From contig NZ_CABFLN010000011.1 in the NCBI RefSeq assembly GCF_901873445.1, forward strand, positions 1 through 48,003: a stretch of 48,003 bases of DNA, written 5' to 3'. This stretch comes from Gemella haemolysans. Its GTDB lineage: Bacteria > Bacillota > Bacilli > Staphylococcales > Gemellaceae. Shown here one piece after another: positions 31,899-40,532 of the stretch. Within the stretch, counting starts at the first letter, position 1. Every line of letters begins with the position of its first letter. The position numbers and the translations under genes are program-made. Below the pieces are notes generated by a model. It had not been told where the DNA came from. It searched no databases and saw nothing but the letters and a program-made list of their open reading frames with translations.

Positions 31899-32678
31899 AT
31901 GGTAGTATTTGATAAACTTTGGCTAGAATTTACTAAATTCCCTGAGGTAACAGCAATAGTATTAGGGGGCTCTAGAAGTGGTAATAACTTTGATAAAAGT
32001 TCCGATTATGACCTCTATATTTATTGTACAAGTATACCTGATAAAGATGCTAGGAAACTAATTTTAGATAAATATTGTTCTTATATTGAATTAAATAATC
32101 AATTTTGGGAAGTTGAAGATGATTGTACTTTATCTGATGGGATAGATATAGATATCATTTATAGAAATATAAATGATTTTGAGAATAATATAGAAAATGT
32201 TGTGGAAAAACATCATACAGGTAATGGATATACAACATGTTTTTGGCATAATTTGAAAAATAGTAAAGTTCTTTATGATCCACATAAAGAATTTCATAAA
32301 ATACAAGAAAGATTTAAAGTTCCATTTCCTAATGAGTTAAAAGAAAATATTATTTCAAAAAATTTTCGTTTATTAACAGGGAATTTACCTTCTTATGATA
32401 AACAGATTATAAAGGCATTTAATCGCGGAGATTTTGTGAGTGTAAATCATCGAATTGCAGCATTTATAGAATCTTACTTTGATATTATTTTTGCAGTAAA
32501 TGAACTTACTCATCCAGGAGAAAAGAGAATGATATCGTACGCTAAAGAACATGCTAAAATTCTCCCTAAGGATTTTGAAGAGAACATGAATAAATTATTA
32601 AATAGTATGGGAAGTACTTTAAGGGATGTAGAAAATAATTTGAAAAATATCATTGAAAATTTAAAAGAAATTATATAG
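31899..32678 (+). CDS. Nucleotidyltransferase-fold protein, substrate unknown
   Basis: 259 residues with a Pol-beta-type nucleotidyltransferase core: GGSRSGNNFDKSSDYDLYIY supplies the GG-S and Asp-X-Asp catalytic pattern, and GIDIDIIY gives the third acidic strand. The C-terminal half is helical, as in DUF4037 and aminoglycoside nucleotidyltransferase relatives. It could modify a small molecule or RNA; resistance is possible but not supported by any specific motif. GAAAGGA lies before the ATG. It stands alone between the cyd terminator and a 366-base gap. Confidence 0.7.
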   Translation: MVVFDKLWLEFTKFPEVTAIVLGGSRSGNNFDKSSDYDLYIYCTSIPDKDARKLILDKYCSYIELNNQFWEVEDDCTLSDGIDIDIIYRNINDFENNIENVVEKHHTGNGYTTCFWHNLKNSKVLYDPHKEFHKIQERFKVPFPNELKENIISKNFRLLTGNLPSYDKQIIKAFNRGDFVSVNHRIAAFIESYFDIIFAVNELTHPGEKRMISYAKEHAKILPKDFEENMNKLLNSMGSTLRDVENNLKNIIENLKEII

Positions 32679-32882
32679 CTATATATTAAAAGATGTTAAA
32701 TTTAACTATAGATTAAAACTAATAATTAAGTTATGAATATCGCTTACTAGAAAGGGAGTGAATGCTATACATATCATTTTTTGTTCTTAATTAATAATAT
32801 AGGTATGTCTCACAAAGTAAAAATACTCAAAACAGAATTTTTTTGTATGTAGAAAAATTTAATATTATAATTTAGAATGTTC

Positions 32883-32915
32883 AGAGTTTAGTACTCTAAA
32901 CTTTCTTTTTTAATA
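32883..32915 (+). terminator. Intrinsic terminator upstream of uvrA
   Basis: AGAGTTTAG (32883-32891), loop TACT, then CTAAACTTT, a nine-pair stem with one G-U pair, followed by CTTTTTT. It is a clear intrinsic terminator shape. Confidence 0.8.
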
Positions 32916-32938
32916 TTCATTTATATTTATGTTATAAT
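32910..32938 (+). promoter_or_regulatory. Promoter of uvrA
   Basis: TTAATA (32910-32915), a 17-bp spacer and TATAAT (32933-32938), with TG at 32930-32931 as an extended -10. The leader is about 100 bases. Confidence 0.6.
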
Positions 32939-33044
32939 AATAGAGTTAATGTAAAATTGAATGTGTCTTTTAAAGAACTAGGACAAAAAATTAGTTTTAC
33001 AATGAATAATAAAATTTAATTGTATAGGAACATTGAGGTAATAT

Positions 33045-35873
33045 ATGCAAAAGAAAAATAAAATAGTAATACAAGGAGCAAGGGAAAATAATTTAAAAAA
33101 TATAGATTTGGAAATTCCTCGTGACAAGTTTGTTGTTATTACTGGACTAAGTGGTAGTGGTAAAAGTTCACTAGCTTTTGACACGATCTATGCAGAAGGA
33201 CAACGTCGTTATGTAGAAAGTCTTAGCGCTTATGCGAGACAGTTTCTTGGAAATTTAGAAAAGCCAGACGTTGATCTTATAGAAGGTTTATCACCAGCTA
33301 TATCAATAAATCAAAAAACAACATCGAAAAATCCAAGGTCGACAGTTGCGACTGTAACAGAAATCTACGATTACTTACGTTTGCTTTATGCAAGAATAGG
33401 AGAAATTTATTGTCCAAATCATCATGAGAAGATAGAAAGTAGTTCAATAAGTCAAATCGTAGATGCGATTATGCAGATGCCAGAACGTAGCAGAATACAA
33501 ATTGTAGCACCTATCGTAAAAGATAAAAAAGGTACACACAAAAAATTAATAGATAAATTAATTAAAGACGGATACATTCGATTCAAAATAGATGGTGAGC
33601 TATATGAAGTGGGTGATCTTCCAGAATTAGATAAAAATAAAAAACACTCTATTAGCGTAATTATTGATAGAATAGTAATCAAAGAAGGAATTGAAACTCG
33701 TTTAGCAGATTCGTTAGAAACATCATTAAATCTATCTAACAATGATTTAGTAGAAGTAGATGATGTTAAAGAAGAAACTACACAATTATTCTCAACTAAG
33801 TATAGTTGTAAACATTGTGATTTTACATTAGGAGATTTAGAGCCTCGTATCTTCTCATTTAATAATCCTCAAGGAGCATGTCCAGAATGTGATGGTTTAG
33901 GAATGCATGAGACGGTTGATATTAATAAAATAATTGATAAAGATTTATCAATAAATGAAGGTGCAATTTTAGTTTATAATAATGCAACATCTACATATTA
34001 TCCAAGTCTAATAAAATGTACATGTGAACACTTTGGAATAGATATGGATACTCCATTTAAAGATTTGAAAAATGAACAGCAACAAATTATTTTATATGGA
34101 AATGATCAAGAAGAAATTACTCATAAATATATTAATGATGAAGGTATTATGCGTTCGCGTATAGTATATTTTGAAGGTGTAGCGAATAACATTCTTAGAC
34201 GTTATAAATCAGGAATGACTAGAGCGACGAGAGAAGCGATGGCTAAGTATATTAAGGAAGACTCATGTCGCAGCTGTAAAGGACAACGTTTAAAACCGGA
34301 GATATTATCGGTTTACGTTTCTGGAAAAAATATCGCAGAAATTTGTGAGATGTCTATTAAAGATAGTTATAAATTTTTCCAAGGTATAAAATTAAGTGAA
34401 AAAGATTATGCAATAGCCAAACTAGTACTTAAAGAAATTAAAGCTAGATTACAATTTTTAAATGATGTTGGACTAGATTATTTAACATTAGATAGATCAT
34501 CAGGAACATTATCAGGAGGAGAAGCTCAGCGTATTCGTTTAGCAACTCAAATTGGTTCGAAGCTTATGGGGGTTACTTACATACTCGATGAGCCATCAAT
34601 TGGTTTACACCAAAGAGATAATGAAAAACTAATTAATACTATGTTATCTATGAGAGATTTAGGGAATACAGTATTAGTAGTTGAACACGATGAAGATACG
34701 ATGATGGCTTGTGACTATATTGTTGACATTGGTCCTAAAGCTGGTGAACACGGTGGACAAGTAGTAGCGGTTGGAACACCAGAAGAGATTATGGCTAATG
34801 AAAATTCTATCACTGGAGCATATTTATCTGGTCGTAAAAAAATACCAGTGCCGACTGAAAGAAGAGAAGGTAATGGAGAAAATATTGTAATTAAAAAAGC
34901 TAGAAAAAATAATCTTAAAGACATTAGTGTGAAATTTCCACTTGGAAAATTTATAGGAGTTACTGGAGTTTCAGGTAGTGGGAAATCAACACTTGTTAAT
35001 GAGATACTATTTAATTCAGTGAAGAATGTTCTTAATAAAGAGGAAATCGATACAACTGTAGTCAAATCTGTAGAGGGTATTGATGGTAATATCGATAAAA
35101 TTATTGACATCGATCAAAGTCCAATCGGAAGAACTCCACGAAGTAATCCAGCCACATACACAGGAGTGTTTGATGATATAAGAGATCTATACGCAAGTAC
35201 AAATGAGGCAAAATTACGAGGATATAAAAAAGGACGATTTAGCTTTAACGTTAAAGGTGGTCGTTGTGAAGCTTGTAGTGGAGACGGAATATTAAAAATA
35301 GAAATGCATTTCTTACCAGATGTTTATGTACCATGTGAAGTATGTAAAGGAAAACGATACAATAGAGAAACATTAGAAGTTAAATATAAAGGTAAGAGTA
35401 TAAGTGATGTACTCGATATGACGATAAAAGAAGCATATGAGTTTTTCGAAAATATTCCAAAGATTAAAAATAAATTGGAAACCCTTGTTCATGTCGGTTT
35501 AGATTATATACGATTAGGACAAAGTGCGACAACATTATCAGGTGGAGAAGCTCAAAGGGTAAAACTAGCGAGTGAACTTTACAAGAAATCAACTGGAAAA
35601 ACATTATATATTCTAGATGAACCGACAACAGGTTTACATATTGATGATATTAGTCGATTAATTAAAATAATTGATAAGTTAGTTGATGGTGGTAATACTG
35701 TAGTAGTGATTGAACACAATCTAGATGTTATTAAGTGTTGTGATCATCTAATTGATTTAGGTCCAGAAGGTGGAGTTGGAGGAGGCACAATTCTTGCGGA
35801 ATGTACCCCAGAAAAATTAATAGAAAATAATGAAAGTTACACAGGACAGTTTCTGAAAAAACTTTTAAAATAA
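33045..35873 (+). CDS. uvrA: Excinuclease ABC subunit A
   Basis: The damage-recognising ATPase of nucleotide excision repair, working with UvrB and UvrC. 942 residues. Two ABC modules: Walker [10 protein letters not shown] at about 31-39 and GVSGSGKST near 642, with signatures [14 protein letters not shown] and [15 protein letters not shown] and Walker [11 protein letters not shown] and [10 protein letters not shown]. Two zinc modules: CKHCDF to CPECDG near 256-285 and CEACSGDG to CEVCKGK near 741-770. The gene stands alone; uvrB is not adjacent, unlike Bacillus. The ribosome site (TTGAGG) is weak. Confidence 0.97.
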   Translation: MQKKNKIVIQGARENNLKNIDLEIPRDKFVVITGLSGSGKSSLAFDTIYAEGQRRYVESLSAYARQFLGNLEKPDVDLIEGLSPAISINQKTTSKNPRSTVATVTEIYDYLRLLYARIGEIYCPNHHEKIESSSISQIVDAIMQMPERSRIQIVAPIVKDKKGTHKKLIDKLIKDGYIRFKIDGELYEVGDLPELDKNKKHSISVIIDRIVIKEGIETRLADSLETSLNLSNNDLVEVDDVKEETTQLFSTKYSCKHCDFTLGDLEPRIFSFNNPQGACPECDGLGMHETVDINKIIDKDLSINEGAILVYNNATSTYYPSLIKCTCEHFGIDMDTPFKDLKNEQQQIILYGNDQEEITHKYINDEGIMRSRIVYFEGVANNILRRYKSGMTRATREAMAKYIKEDSCRSCKGQRLKPEILSVYVSGKNIAEICEMSIKDSYKFFQGIKLSEKDYAIAKLVLKEIKARLQFLNDVGLDYLTLDRSSGTLSGGEAQRIRLATQIGSKLMGVTYILDEPSIGLHQRDNEKLINTMLSMRDLGNTVLVVEHDEDTMMACDYIVDIGPKAGEHGGQVVAVGTPEEIMANENSITGAYLSGRKKIPVPTERREGNGENIVIKKARKNNLKDISVKFPLGKFIGVTGVSGSGKSTLVNEILFNSVKNVLNKEEIDTTVVKSVEGIDGNIDKIIDIDQSPIGRTPRSNPATYTGVFDDIRDLYASTNEAKLRGYKKGRFSFNVKGGRCEACSGDGILKIEMHFLPDVYVPCEVCKGKRYNRETLEVKYKGKSISDVLDMTIKEAYEFFENIPKIKNKLETLVHVGLDYIRLGQSATTLSGGEAQRVKLASELYKKSTGKTLYILDEPTTGLHIDDISRLIKIIDKLVDGGNTVVVIEHNLDVIKCCDHLIDLGPEGGVGGGTILAECTPEKLIENNESYTGQFLKKLLK

Positions 35874-35948
35874 AATAAATACATTAAATAAAATAAGTCT
35901 AAAATAAATTAATATTAGAAAAATATTTTAAATATTTTTATCTTATGG

Positions 35949-35973
35949 AAACCTTTTACTAATAAGGTTTTAA
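35949..35973 (+). terminator. Weak terminator after uvrA
   Basis: AAACCTT (35949-35955) and AAGGTTT (35964-35970), an eight-base loop, then T-residues running into TTAAATT. It has few GC pairs and lies 75 bases after the stop. Confidence 0.45.
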
Positions 35974-36017
35974 ATTAAAATACACAAAACAAACACATGA
36001 TTATACAAATTTTGAGG

Positions 36018-36046
36018 TTGTTTTACGAGTTTAACTGTGGTAAAAT
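36018..36046 (+). promoter_or_regulatory. Promoter of the 6S RNA gene
   Basis: TTGTTT (36018-36023), a 17-bp spacer and TAAAAT (36041-36046), with TG at 36038-36039 as an extended -10. Initiation is expected near 36053. Confidence 0.65.
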
Positions 36047-36052
36047 ATAAAT

Positions 36053-36236
36053 ATACAACTAAAGCGCTTGTAAGACTTACCATACATTCGGGCCTAACAC
36101 TTTTTGAACGGGAACGAAAATCGCTTATCAGTATAAAATGCTTCCTCTGAGAAGACTTTAGAAAATAAGGCTATCGTACCCACCTGATTATATCAGGACC
36201 AATTTAGGTAAGAATCTACGGCGTTTTGGTTTTTTT
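36053..36236 (+). ncRNA. ssrS: 6S RNA (regulator of RNA polymerase)
   Basis: About 180 bases with a promoter and T-run but no frame. The ends pair in a long, slightly bulged terminal stem: CTAAAGCGCTTGTAAG near the 5' end against CTACGGCGTTTTGG at the 3' end, continued by CTTACC with GGTAAG. The middle has the purine/pyrimidine segments expected of the open bubble (CCTAACACTTTTTGAACGGG). 6S RNA mimics an open promoter and binds sigma-A RNA polymerase. In Bacillus subtilis 6S-1 lies beside yrvM (tcdA), as here, which strongly supports the call. End points are approximate. Confidence 0.75.
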
Positions 36237-36268
36237 AGACTGGTTATAAGTGTTACCAGTCTTTTTAT
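36237..36268 (+). terminator. Second hairpin terminator between 6S RNA and tcdA
   Basis: AGACTGGT (36237-36244) pairs with ACCAGTCT (36255-36262), then TTTTATT. It directly follows the T-run ending the 6S RNA, giving two terminators in a row. Confidence 0.8.
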
Positions 36269-36300
36269 TATTTGATTTTTAGAAGAATATGGAGAAAAAA

Positions 36301-37068
36301 ATGTTACATCAATTTTCAAGAAATGAATTAGTAATAGGTACTGAAGGTTTAGAATTATTAAAAAATAAAAGAGTAGGAATACTAGGTGTAGGAGGCGTAG
36401 GATCTTTTGCTGCTGAATCATTAGCTCGTTCAGGGGTTGGTTCATTAGTTTTAATGGATAAAGATGATATTGATATTACGAATGTAAATAGACAAATTCA
36501 CGCTACAACTGAAACTGTTGGATGTAGTAAAGTAAAAGAGATGAGAAAACGAATTTTGGCTATTAATCCTGAATGTGAAGTAATAGCTATTCAAGATTTC
36601 TATACAGAAGATACTTATCCAATATTTTATGAGAAACCATTAGATTTCGTTATTGATGCTTGTGATACGGTAACTTTTAAAATACATTTAATAAAATATT
36701 GTTTAGCTAACAATATACCAGTAATCAGTGTAATGGGTTCTGCGAATAAAATAGATCCAACTAAATTCCAAATTACAGATATTAGTAAAACTACTGTTTG
36801 TCCTTTAGCAAAAGTAATAAGAACGAAACTGAAAAAAGAGAGAGTTCGTGGAAAAGTACCTGTAGTATTTTCTACAGAAAGTCCAACAATTGCTAACAAA
36901 GAATACTTAGAAAAAATTGGAAAACAAGATTCGGAAATACGTAAAGCTAAGATACCACCTGCTTCTAACGCATTTTGCCCATCAGTAGCTGGTCTTATAG
37001 CAGCCAATTATGTTTATACAACTTTATTAAAAAATATAAAAATATTAACTGTTGAAAAACCTATTTAA
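36301..37068 (+). CDS. tcdA: tRNA threonylcarbamoyladenosine dehydratase TcdA
   Basis: E1/ThiF-like ATPase that cyclises the t6A base next to the anticodon to ct6A. 255 residues. The nucleotide-binding GVGGVGSFAAESLARSG lies at about 30-46, MDKDDIDITNVNRQ follows, and the Cys-containing VIDACDTVTFK and VCPLAKVIRTKLKKE segments are conserved. ATG 36301 is chosen over the in-frame ATG at 36289 because GGAG lies six bases upstream and the N-terminus MLHQFSRNELVIG matches the known Bacillus protein. Since two terminators separate it from 6S RNA, its promoter must be weak or read-through. Confidence 0.94.
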   Translation: MLHQFSRNELVIGTEGLELLKNKRVGILGVGGVGSFAAESLARSGVGSLVLMDKDDIDITNVNRQIHATTETVGCSKVKEMRKRILAINPECEVIAIQDFYTEDTYPIFYEKPLDFVIDACDTVTFKIHLIKYCLANNIPVISVMGSANKIDPTKFQITDISKTTVCPLAKVIRTKLKKERVRGKVPVVFSTESPTIANKEYLEKIGKQDSEIRKAKIPPASNAFCPSVAGLIAANYVYTTLLKNIKILTVEKPI

Positions 37069-37074
37069 AGAATG

Positions 37075-37108
37075 AAAACAACGCTAGTTATAGCGTTGTT
37101 TTATTTTT
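37075..37108 (+). terminator. Intrinsic terminator after tcdA
   Basis: AACAACGCTA (37077-37086), loop GTTA, then TAGCGTTGTT (37091-37100), flanked by A- and T-runs. A perfect stem, seven bases after the stop. Confidence 0.92.
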
Positions 37109-37222
37109 TATTAAGGTTGACATATCAGAGTTTATGCTAATTTTTCTGTAAAAATTACACATAATTTGAAAACAGTATTTTATATTAGTATAAAAAAAAG
37201 GTTCGAAAATTTATAATTTAAT

Positions 37223-37251
37223 TTGATTTTTTATAAAAAAAAAGGTATAAT
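37223..37251 (+). promoter_or_regulatory. Promoter of the XRE regulator gene
   Basis: TTGATT (37223-37228), a 17-bp spacer and a perfect TATAAT (37246-37251). It may also serve comG by read-through. Confidence 0.6.
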
Positions 37252-37278
37252 AGTTATAGATGAGAAAGGAGGATTACT

Positions 37279-37641
37279 TTGAAGAATAAAGGAACATTAC
37301 TGGCACAAAACTTAAAAAAACTTCGAAAAATGAACAATTACTCTATGTCAACTGTGGCGGATAAACTAGAGTTATCATCTCATGGTGTTTACGCTAACTG
37401 GGAATACGGTCGAAACGAACCTAATGTAGCGACACTTGTATCTATTGCGAAACTTTATAACGTTTCAATAGATGAACTTGTGGGGTATAAAACAGAAAAA
37501 GGGGAACCAGATGAGTTGGCAGACACTCACTTTGAAGTAATTGATATGATTAAGTCACTTGATAGTGAAGATTGCAAATTAGTAGAAGAAGTTTTAAGAA
37601 GATTTAGGGGATATTCTTTTTCTAGAAATATAAATCTATAA
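37279..37641 (+). CDS. XRE-family helix-turn-helix regulator
   Basis: 120 residues. The N-terminal HTH_3 domain (about 9-65) has the classic pattern: LKKLRKMNNYSMSTVADKL, then an SSHGVYANWEYGRNEP recognition and turn segment, and IAKLYNVSIDELVGY. The C-terminal half is acidic and may dimerise or bind a partner. The start is TTG at 37279, with a strong AAAGGAGGA site five to seven bases before it. It lies between tcdA and comGA and is separated from comGA by a hairpin that contains possible operator repeats, so it may control itself or comG. No sensing domain is visible. Confidence 0.85.
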   Translation: MKNKGTLLAQNLKKLRKMNNYSMSTVADKLELSSHGVYANWEYGRNEPNVATLVSIAKLYNVSIDELVGYKTEKGEPDELADTHFEVIDMIKSLDSEDCKLVEEVLRRFRGYSFSRNINL

Positions 37642-37651
37642 CAAACTCAAA

Positions 37652-37733
37652 TACTTAGGCTATAGAGTTATAATGTAGTAATTTTAAATTAATAGTTTTT
37701 AGGTATAGGCTAAGTAGTAATACTTAGCCTATA
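37652..37733 (+). promoter_or_regulatory. Three-arm attenuator-like element before comG
   Basis: Arm A TACTTAGGCTATA (37652-37664), arm B TATAGGCTAAGTA (37704-37716) and arm C TACTTAGCCTATA (37721-37733). B and C pair perfectly; A and B pair with one mismatch. A:B and B:C exclude each other, the layout of an antiterminator/terminator switch. The same repeats could instead be protein-binding sites. A TATAAT occurs at 37669-37674 without a good -35. Confidence 0.45.
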
Positions 37734-37746
37734 TTTTCCTTTTCTT
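37704..37746 (+). terminator. Hairpin terminator between the XRE gene and comGA
   Basis: A perfect 13-bp stem (37704-37716 with 37721-37733), a 4-base loop GTAA, then TTTTCCTTTTCTTT. The T-tract is interrupted by CC, so termination may be partial. Only 24 bases separate the hairpin from comGA. Confidence 0.7.
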
Positions 37747-37757
37747 TAGGAAATGGG

Positions 37758-38753
37758 GTGATAACTATTGATGTAAAGATTTTGATGAATCGTATAATTA
37801 ACGAATCAATAGAAAAAAGAGCCAGTGATATCCATATATACCCGCATATATCCGGAAATTCCTTTATACAGCTCAGAGTGAACGGACACCTGAGTAAATA
37901 TGAAAAATTTTCTAATAGGGAGTTAGAACAAATAATATCTTTGTTGAAATTTAATGCAAACATAGATATATCAAGAAATAAAGAACCTCAAAGTGGACGT
38001 TTCGTTTATAATTATAACGAAAAAGATTATTTTTTACGCGTTTCTACATTACCTTTAAGTGAACTTAACGAAGGATGTGTAGTGAGGATTTTTATTAATG
38101 AATTAGAAGATGTTGATTATAGTATCTTTGAAGAGGATAATCAATATATTAATAATCTTTCAAAAAGAGCCTATGGTCTAATATTATTTTCTGGACCAAC
38201 AGGTAGTGGGAAATCAACATCAATGTATAAACTAGCGAATGAACTTGCTAGTAGGGATAAACAGGTTATAACTGTAGAAGATCCTGTAGAAAAGAATATA
38301 CCTACTTTAATACAAATGCAGGTAAATGAAAAAGCTGGAATAAATTATGACAATGCATTAAAATCAATTTTACGATGCGATCCAGATGCTATGGTTATCG
38401 GTGAAATCAGAGATTTTAAAACAGCAAGTCAAGTAATTACTTCATCATTTTCAGGTCATTTAGTATTAAGTACAATTCACGCGGAGAATTCTATCGGTGT
38501 AATTAATCGATTAAAAGATTTGAACCTGTCATTAGAAGATGTTAAACAAACTGTTCTTTGTATTATTTCTCAAAGATTGGTGAACTTAACAAATGGAAAA
38601 AGAGGATTAGTAACTGAAATATTGAAGAAAGAAGATATTCATGATTATATAGATAAAAATAAGATAATAGAACATTCTTTAGAGCATAAATTTCAATTAG
38701 CATGTGAGAAGGGGTTCATCACTACTGATGAAAAAGAAAAATGGGGATATTAA
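37758..38753 (+). CDS. comGA: Competence ATPase ComGA
   Basis: Cytoplasmic secretion ATPase of the type II/type IV pilus family that powers the competence pseudopilus. 331 residues. Walker A GPTGSGKST near 148-156, the Asp box VEDPVEKN, and Walker B DAMVIGEIRD near 215-224, followed by the His box SGHLVLSTIHAEN. As in other ComGA proteins the N-terminal extension of larger PilB enzymes is missing. The start is GTG at 37758 with AGGAAA about six bases upstream; an ATG at 37785 is a fallback. First gene of the operon. Confidence 0.94.
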   Translation: MITIDVKILMNRIINESIEKRASDIHIYPHISGNSFIQLRVNGHLSKYEKFSNRELEQIISLLKFNANIDISRNKEPQSGRFVYNYNEKDYFLRVSTLPLSELNEGCVVRIFINELEDVDYSIFEEDNQYINNLSKRAYGLILFSGPTGSGKSTSMYKLANELASRDKQVITVEDPVEKNIPTLIQMQVNEKAGINYDNALKSILRCDPDAMVIGEIRDFKTASQVITSSFSGHLVLSTIHAENSIGVINRLKDLNLSLEDVKQTVLCIISQRLVNLTNGKRGLVTEILKKEDIHDYIDKNKIIEHSLEHKFQLACEKGFITTDEKEKWGY

Positions 38754-39774
38754 AAAAGCTCTAGACAAAGAGAATAAAATATATTTTATAAAACGTCTAT
38801 ATGAATTAATTAATCATGGATATATGCTAGAGGATTCTTTAGAATTTTTACTTATTCAATATGAAGTTACTGATGACGAAATTAAAAAGATTAAAGAAAA
38901 ACTCTCTAACGGAAGTAAATTATCCGATATATTGGGATATCTTGGTTATTCACAACTAATTGTTAGTAAAATAAAATTTGCTGAAGATTATGGTCGAATA
39001 GAAGATATGTTATTAGAAGTTGAAACATATCTAAAAATAAAAAAAATACAACAAGAAAAGGTAATAAAAACTTTACGATATCCACTATTTTTAATACTTA
39101 CATTAATCTGCCTTATTATGGTATTTAATGTGCTAGTAATTCCACAATTTGAGAACATCTATACTTCATCTAATATTAAGATGGATCTCCAAACACTTAT
39201 ATTAATCAAATCATTATATTATATTCCAAAATTCATTTCAATTATTTTTTTACTTACCCTTATAGGGATAGGTTACATTTCTTATACAATTAAATATAAA
39301 CAAAATCTATTTTTAAAATCTCTTATATATATTCCTAAAGTAAGGAACTATTTTAAGCTATACTTTTCTTACAGATTTTCTATGGAATTAAGTTTATTTC
39401 TTATGAGTGGATTTTCATTAAAAACAGCTTTAGAAGTCATGGTTGAAGAAGACTATGATTATTATTTAACGCTCTTTTCTAAAGAAATTTTATATGAATT
39501 AGATAAGGGTATTAGCTTCGAAGATTCAATTGGAAAAATTAAATACTTTGATAATTCTATGAGAAAATTTGTAAACCATGGGAAAAATAATGGTCTGATT
39601 GATAAAGAACTAAAGCTATTTAGTGAAATCATGTTAGATACTTTTCTAACATCGTTAGATAAAAACTTGAAAAAATTACAACCTATATTATTTGGTATCT
39701 TAGCCGTAGTTATAGTTGGATTATATATGGTTATACTTCTACCTATATTTAATATGGCTAGCTCGCTTAAATAA
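38728..39774 (+). CDS. comGB: Competence pseudopilus membrane protein ComGB
   Basis: Polytopic inner-membrane platform (GspF/PilC family) for pseudopilus assembly. 348 residues with three strong hydrophobic segments, near 115-140, 165-185 and the very C-terminus ending LLPIFNM. The helical GspF repeats lie between them. Start choice is uncertain: ATG 38728 has AAGGGG 13 bases upstream, while an in-frame GTG at 38704 has no ribosome site. Either way it overlaps the end of comGA, so translation is coupled. Confidence 0.9.
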   Translation: MKKKNGDIKKALDKENKIYFIKRLYELINHGYMLEDSLEFLLIQYEVTDDEIKKIKEKLSNGSKLSDILGYLGYSQLIVSKIKFAEDYGRIEDMLLEVETYLKIKKIQQEKVIKTLRYPLFLILTLICLIMVFNVLVIPQFENIYTSSNIKMDLQTLILIKSLYYIPKFISIIFLLTLIGIGYISYTIKYKQNLFLKSLIYIPKVRNYFKLYFSYRFSMELSLFLMSGFSLKTALEVMVEEDYDYYLTLFSKEILYELDKGISFEDSIGKIKYFDNSMRKFVNHGKNNGLIDKELKLFSEIMLDTFLTSLDKNLKKLQPILFGILAVVIVGLYMVILLPIFNMASSLK

Positions 39775-39784
39775 GGAGGAGCAT

Positions 39785-40117
39785 ATGAAAAATATTATGA
39801 AAAAGTTCAAAAACAAAGATGGATTCACGCTTATAGAGATGTTAATCGTTTTGTTTATAATTGCAATACTTCTAATTCTTATAATTCCTAATATTACTAA
39901 GAATATAGATACTGCAAAAGATAAAAGTTCAGAAGCGTATGAAAAAACAGTTCAATCCCAAGTAACAGCCTATGAAATTAATGAAAAAGATAAAGATGTT
40001 ACTTTCGAAAAACTTGTAGAAAAACATTATTTAGATGGCCCAGCAGATAAAGCTAGTACAGCACCAAATGGTAAAAAAATAGTAATAGCCAATGGTAAAG
40101 CAACATTACAAAAATAA
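39785..40117 (+). CDS. comGC: Major competence pseudopilin ComGC
   Basis: The main pilin of the DNA-uptake pilus. 110 residues. A short basic leader ends in KDG, then FTLIEMLIVLFIIAILLIL, the type IV prepilin motif; cleavage by the prepilin peptidase is expected between Gly and Phe, with the Glu at mature position 5. The start at ATG 39785 has AAGGAGGAG just before it, the strongest ribosome site in the operon, which fits the need for many copies. The soluble part is short and lysine-rich. Confidence 0.94.
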   Translation: MKNIMKKFKNKDGFTLIEMLIVLFIIAILLILIIPNITKNIDTAKDKSSEAYEKTVQSQVTAYEINEKDKDVTFEKLVEKHYLDGPADKASTAPNGKKIVIANGKATLQK

Positions 40118-40532
40118 CGGGGCGTTTTCTTTAGTAGAGATGTTAGCGGTACTTTTAATAGTAAGCATTATAGTAATCATATTATCTAGAATATCTATAA
40201 ATACCTATGCAAAATACCAGGAAAGGTTAGCTGTTAATGAACTTGTTTCCGAAATATACAACGTCCAAACAAGGAGTTTAAATGAAAGAAAAACATTCAT
40301 TTGCTTTTATATGAATGATGAGGAGTATGATACTTTTTATGATAATCACGAGCATTGGAAAAAAATAAAAAGAGTAGGGAAGCCAAAATTAGGATCAGGA
40401 TCAGTGATCTTAGAATATAGGAAAGGAAATTTAGTGTCTAAAGCAAATACTGTAGATGTACAGTTTGATAATAGTAAGTATAGAATAATTGTTCATTTAG
40501 ATACTGGATATATAACACTCTATGAAATTTAA
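40092..40532 (+). CDS. comGD: Minor pseudopilin ComGD
   Basis: 146 residues. A short leader ending NNG and then AFSLVEMLAVLLIVSIIVII make a type IV pilin N-terminus, with Glu at +5 after the expected Gly cleavage. The rest matches the GspH/ComGD layout: a helix followed by beta-strands. The ATG lies 26 bases inside comGC, so it is translated by coupling. Confidence 0.88.
   Translation: MVKQHYKNNGAFSLVEMLAVLLIVSIIVIILSRISINTYAKYQERLAVNELVSEIYNVQTRSLNERKTFICFYMNDEEYDTFYDNHEHWKKIKRVGKPKLGSGSVILEYRKGNLVSKANTVDVQFDNSKYRIIVHLDTGYITLYEI

Larger units (their letters stand above)
32679..33044. other. Intergenic region before uvrA
   Basis: 366 bases without a convincing gene. It holds a possible AAAGGGAG ribosome site followed by a ten-codon frame (ATG 32762), a good hairpin terminator at 32883-32911, and the uvrA promoter. 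The terminator is 205 bases from the preceding gene, so it may end a long 3' tail of that mRNA or a separate small RNA. No SOS-type GAAC-N4-GTTC box is visible before uvrA. Confidence 0.5.

Noticed and set aside
31899..32678. Aminoglycoside resistance enzyme
   Set aside because: Only the general nucleotidyltransferase core is visible; nothing specific to a known aminoglycoside enzyme supports a resistance call.
33010..33045. Possible SOS (LexA) box before uvrA around GGAACATT
   Set aside because: There is no matching GTTC half at the required four-base spacing.
34715..35110. Minus-strand open frame of 131 codons inside uvrA
   Set aside because: It overlaps conserved uvrA coding sequence, has low-complexity Ser/Leu/Ile composition and no ribosome site.
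36627..37007. Minus-strand open frame of 126 codons inside tcdA
   Set aside because: Antisense to a well-conserved gene with no start signals; a shadow frame.
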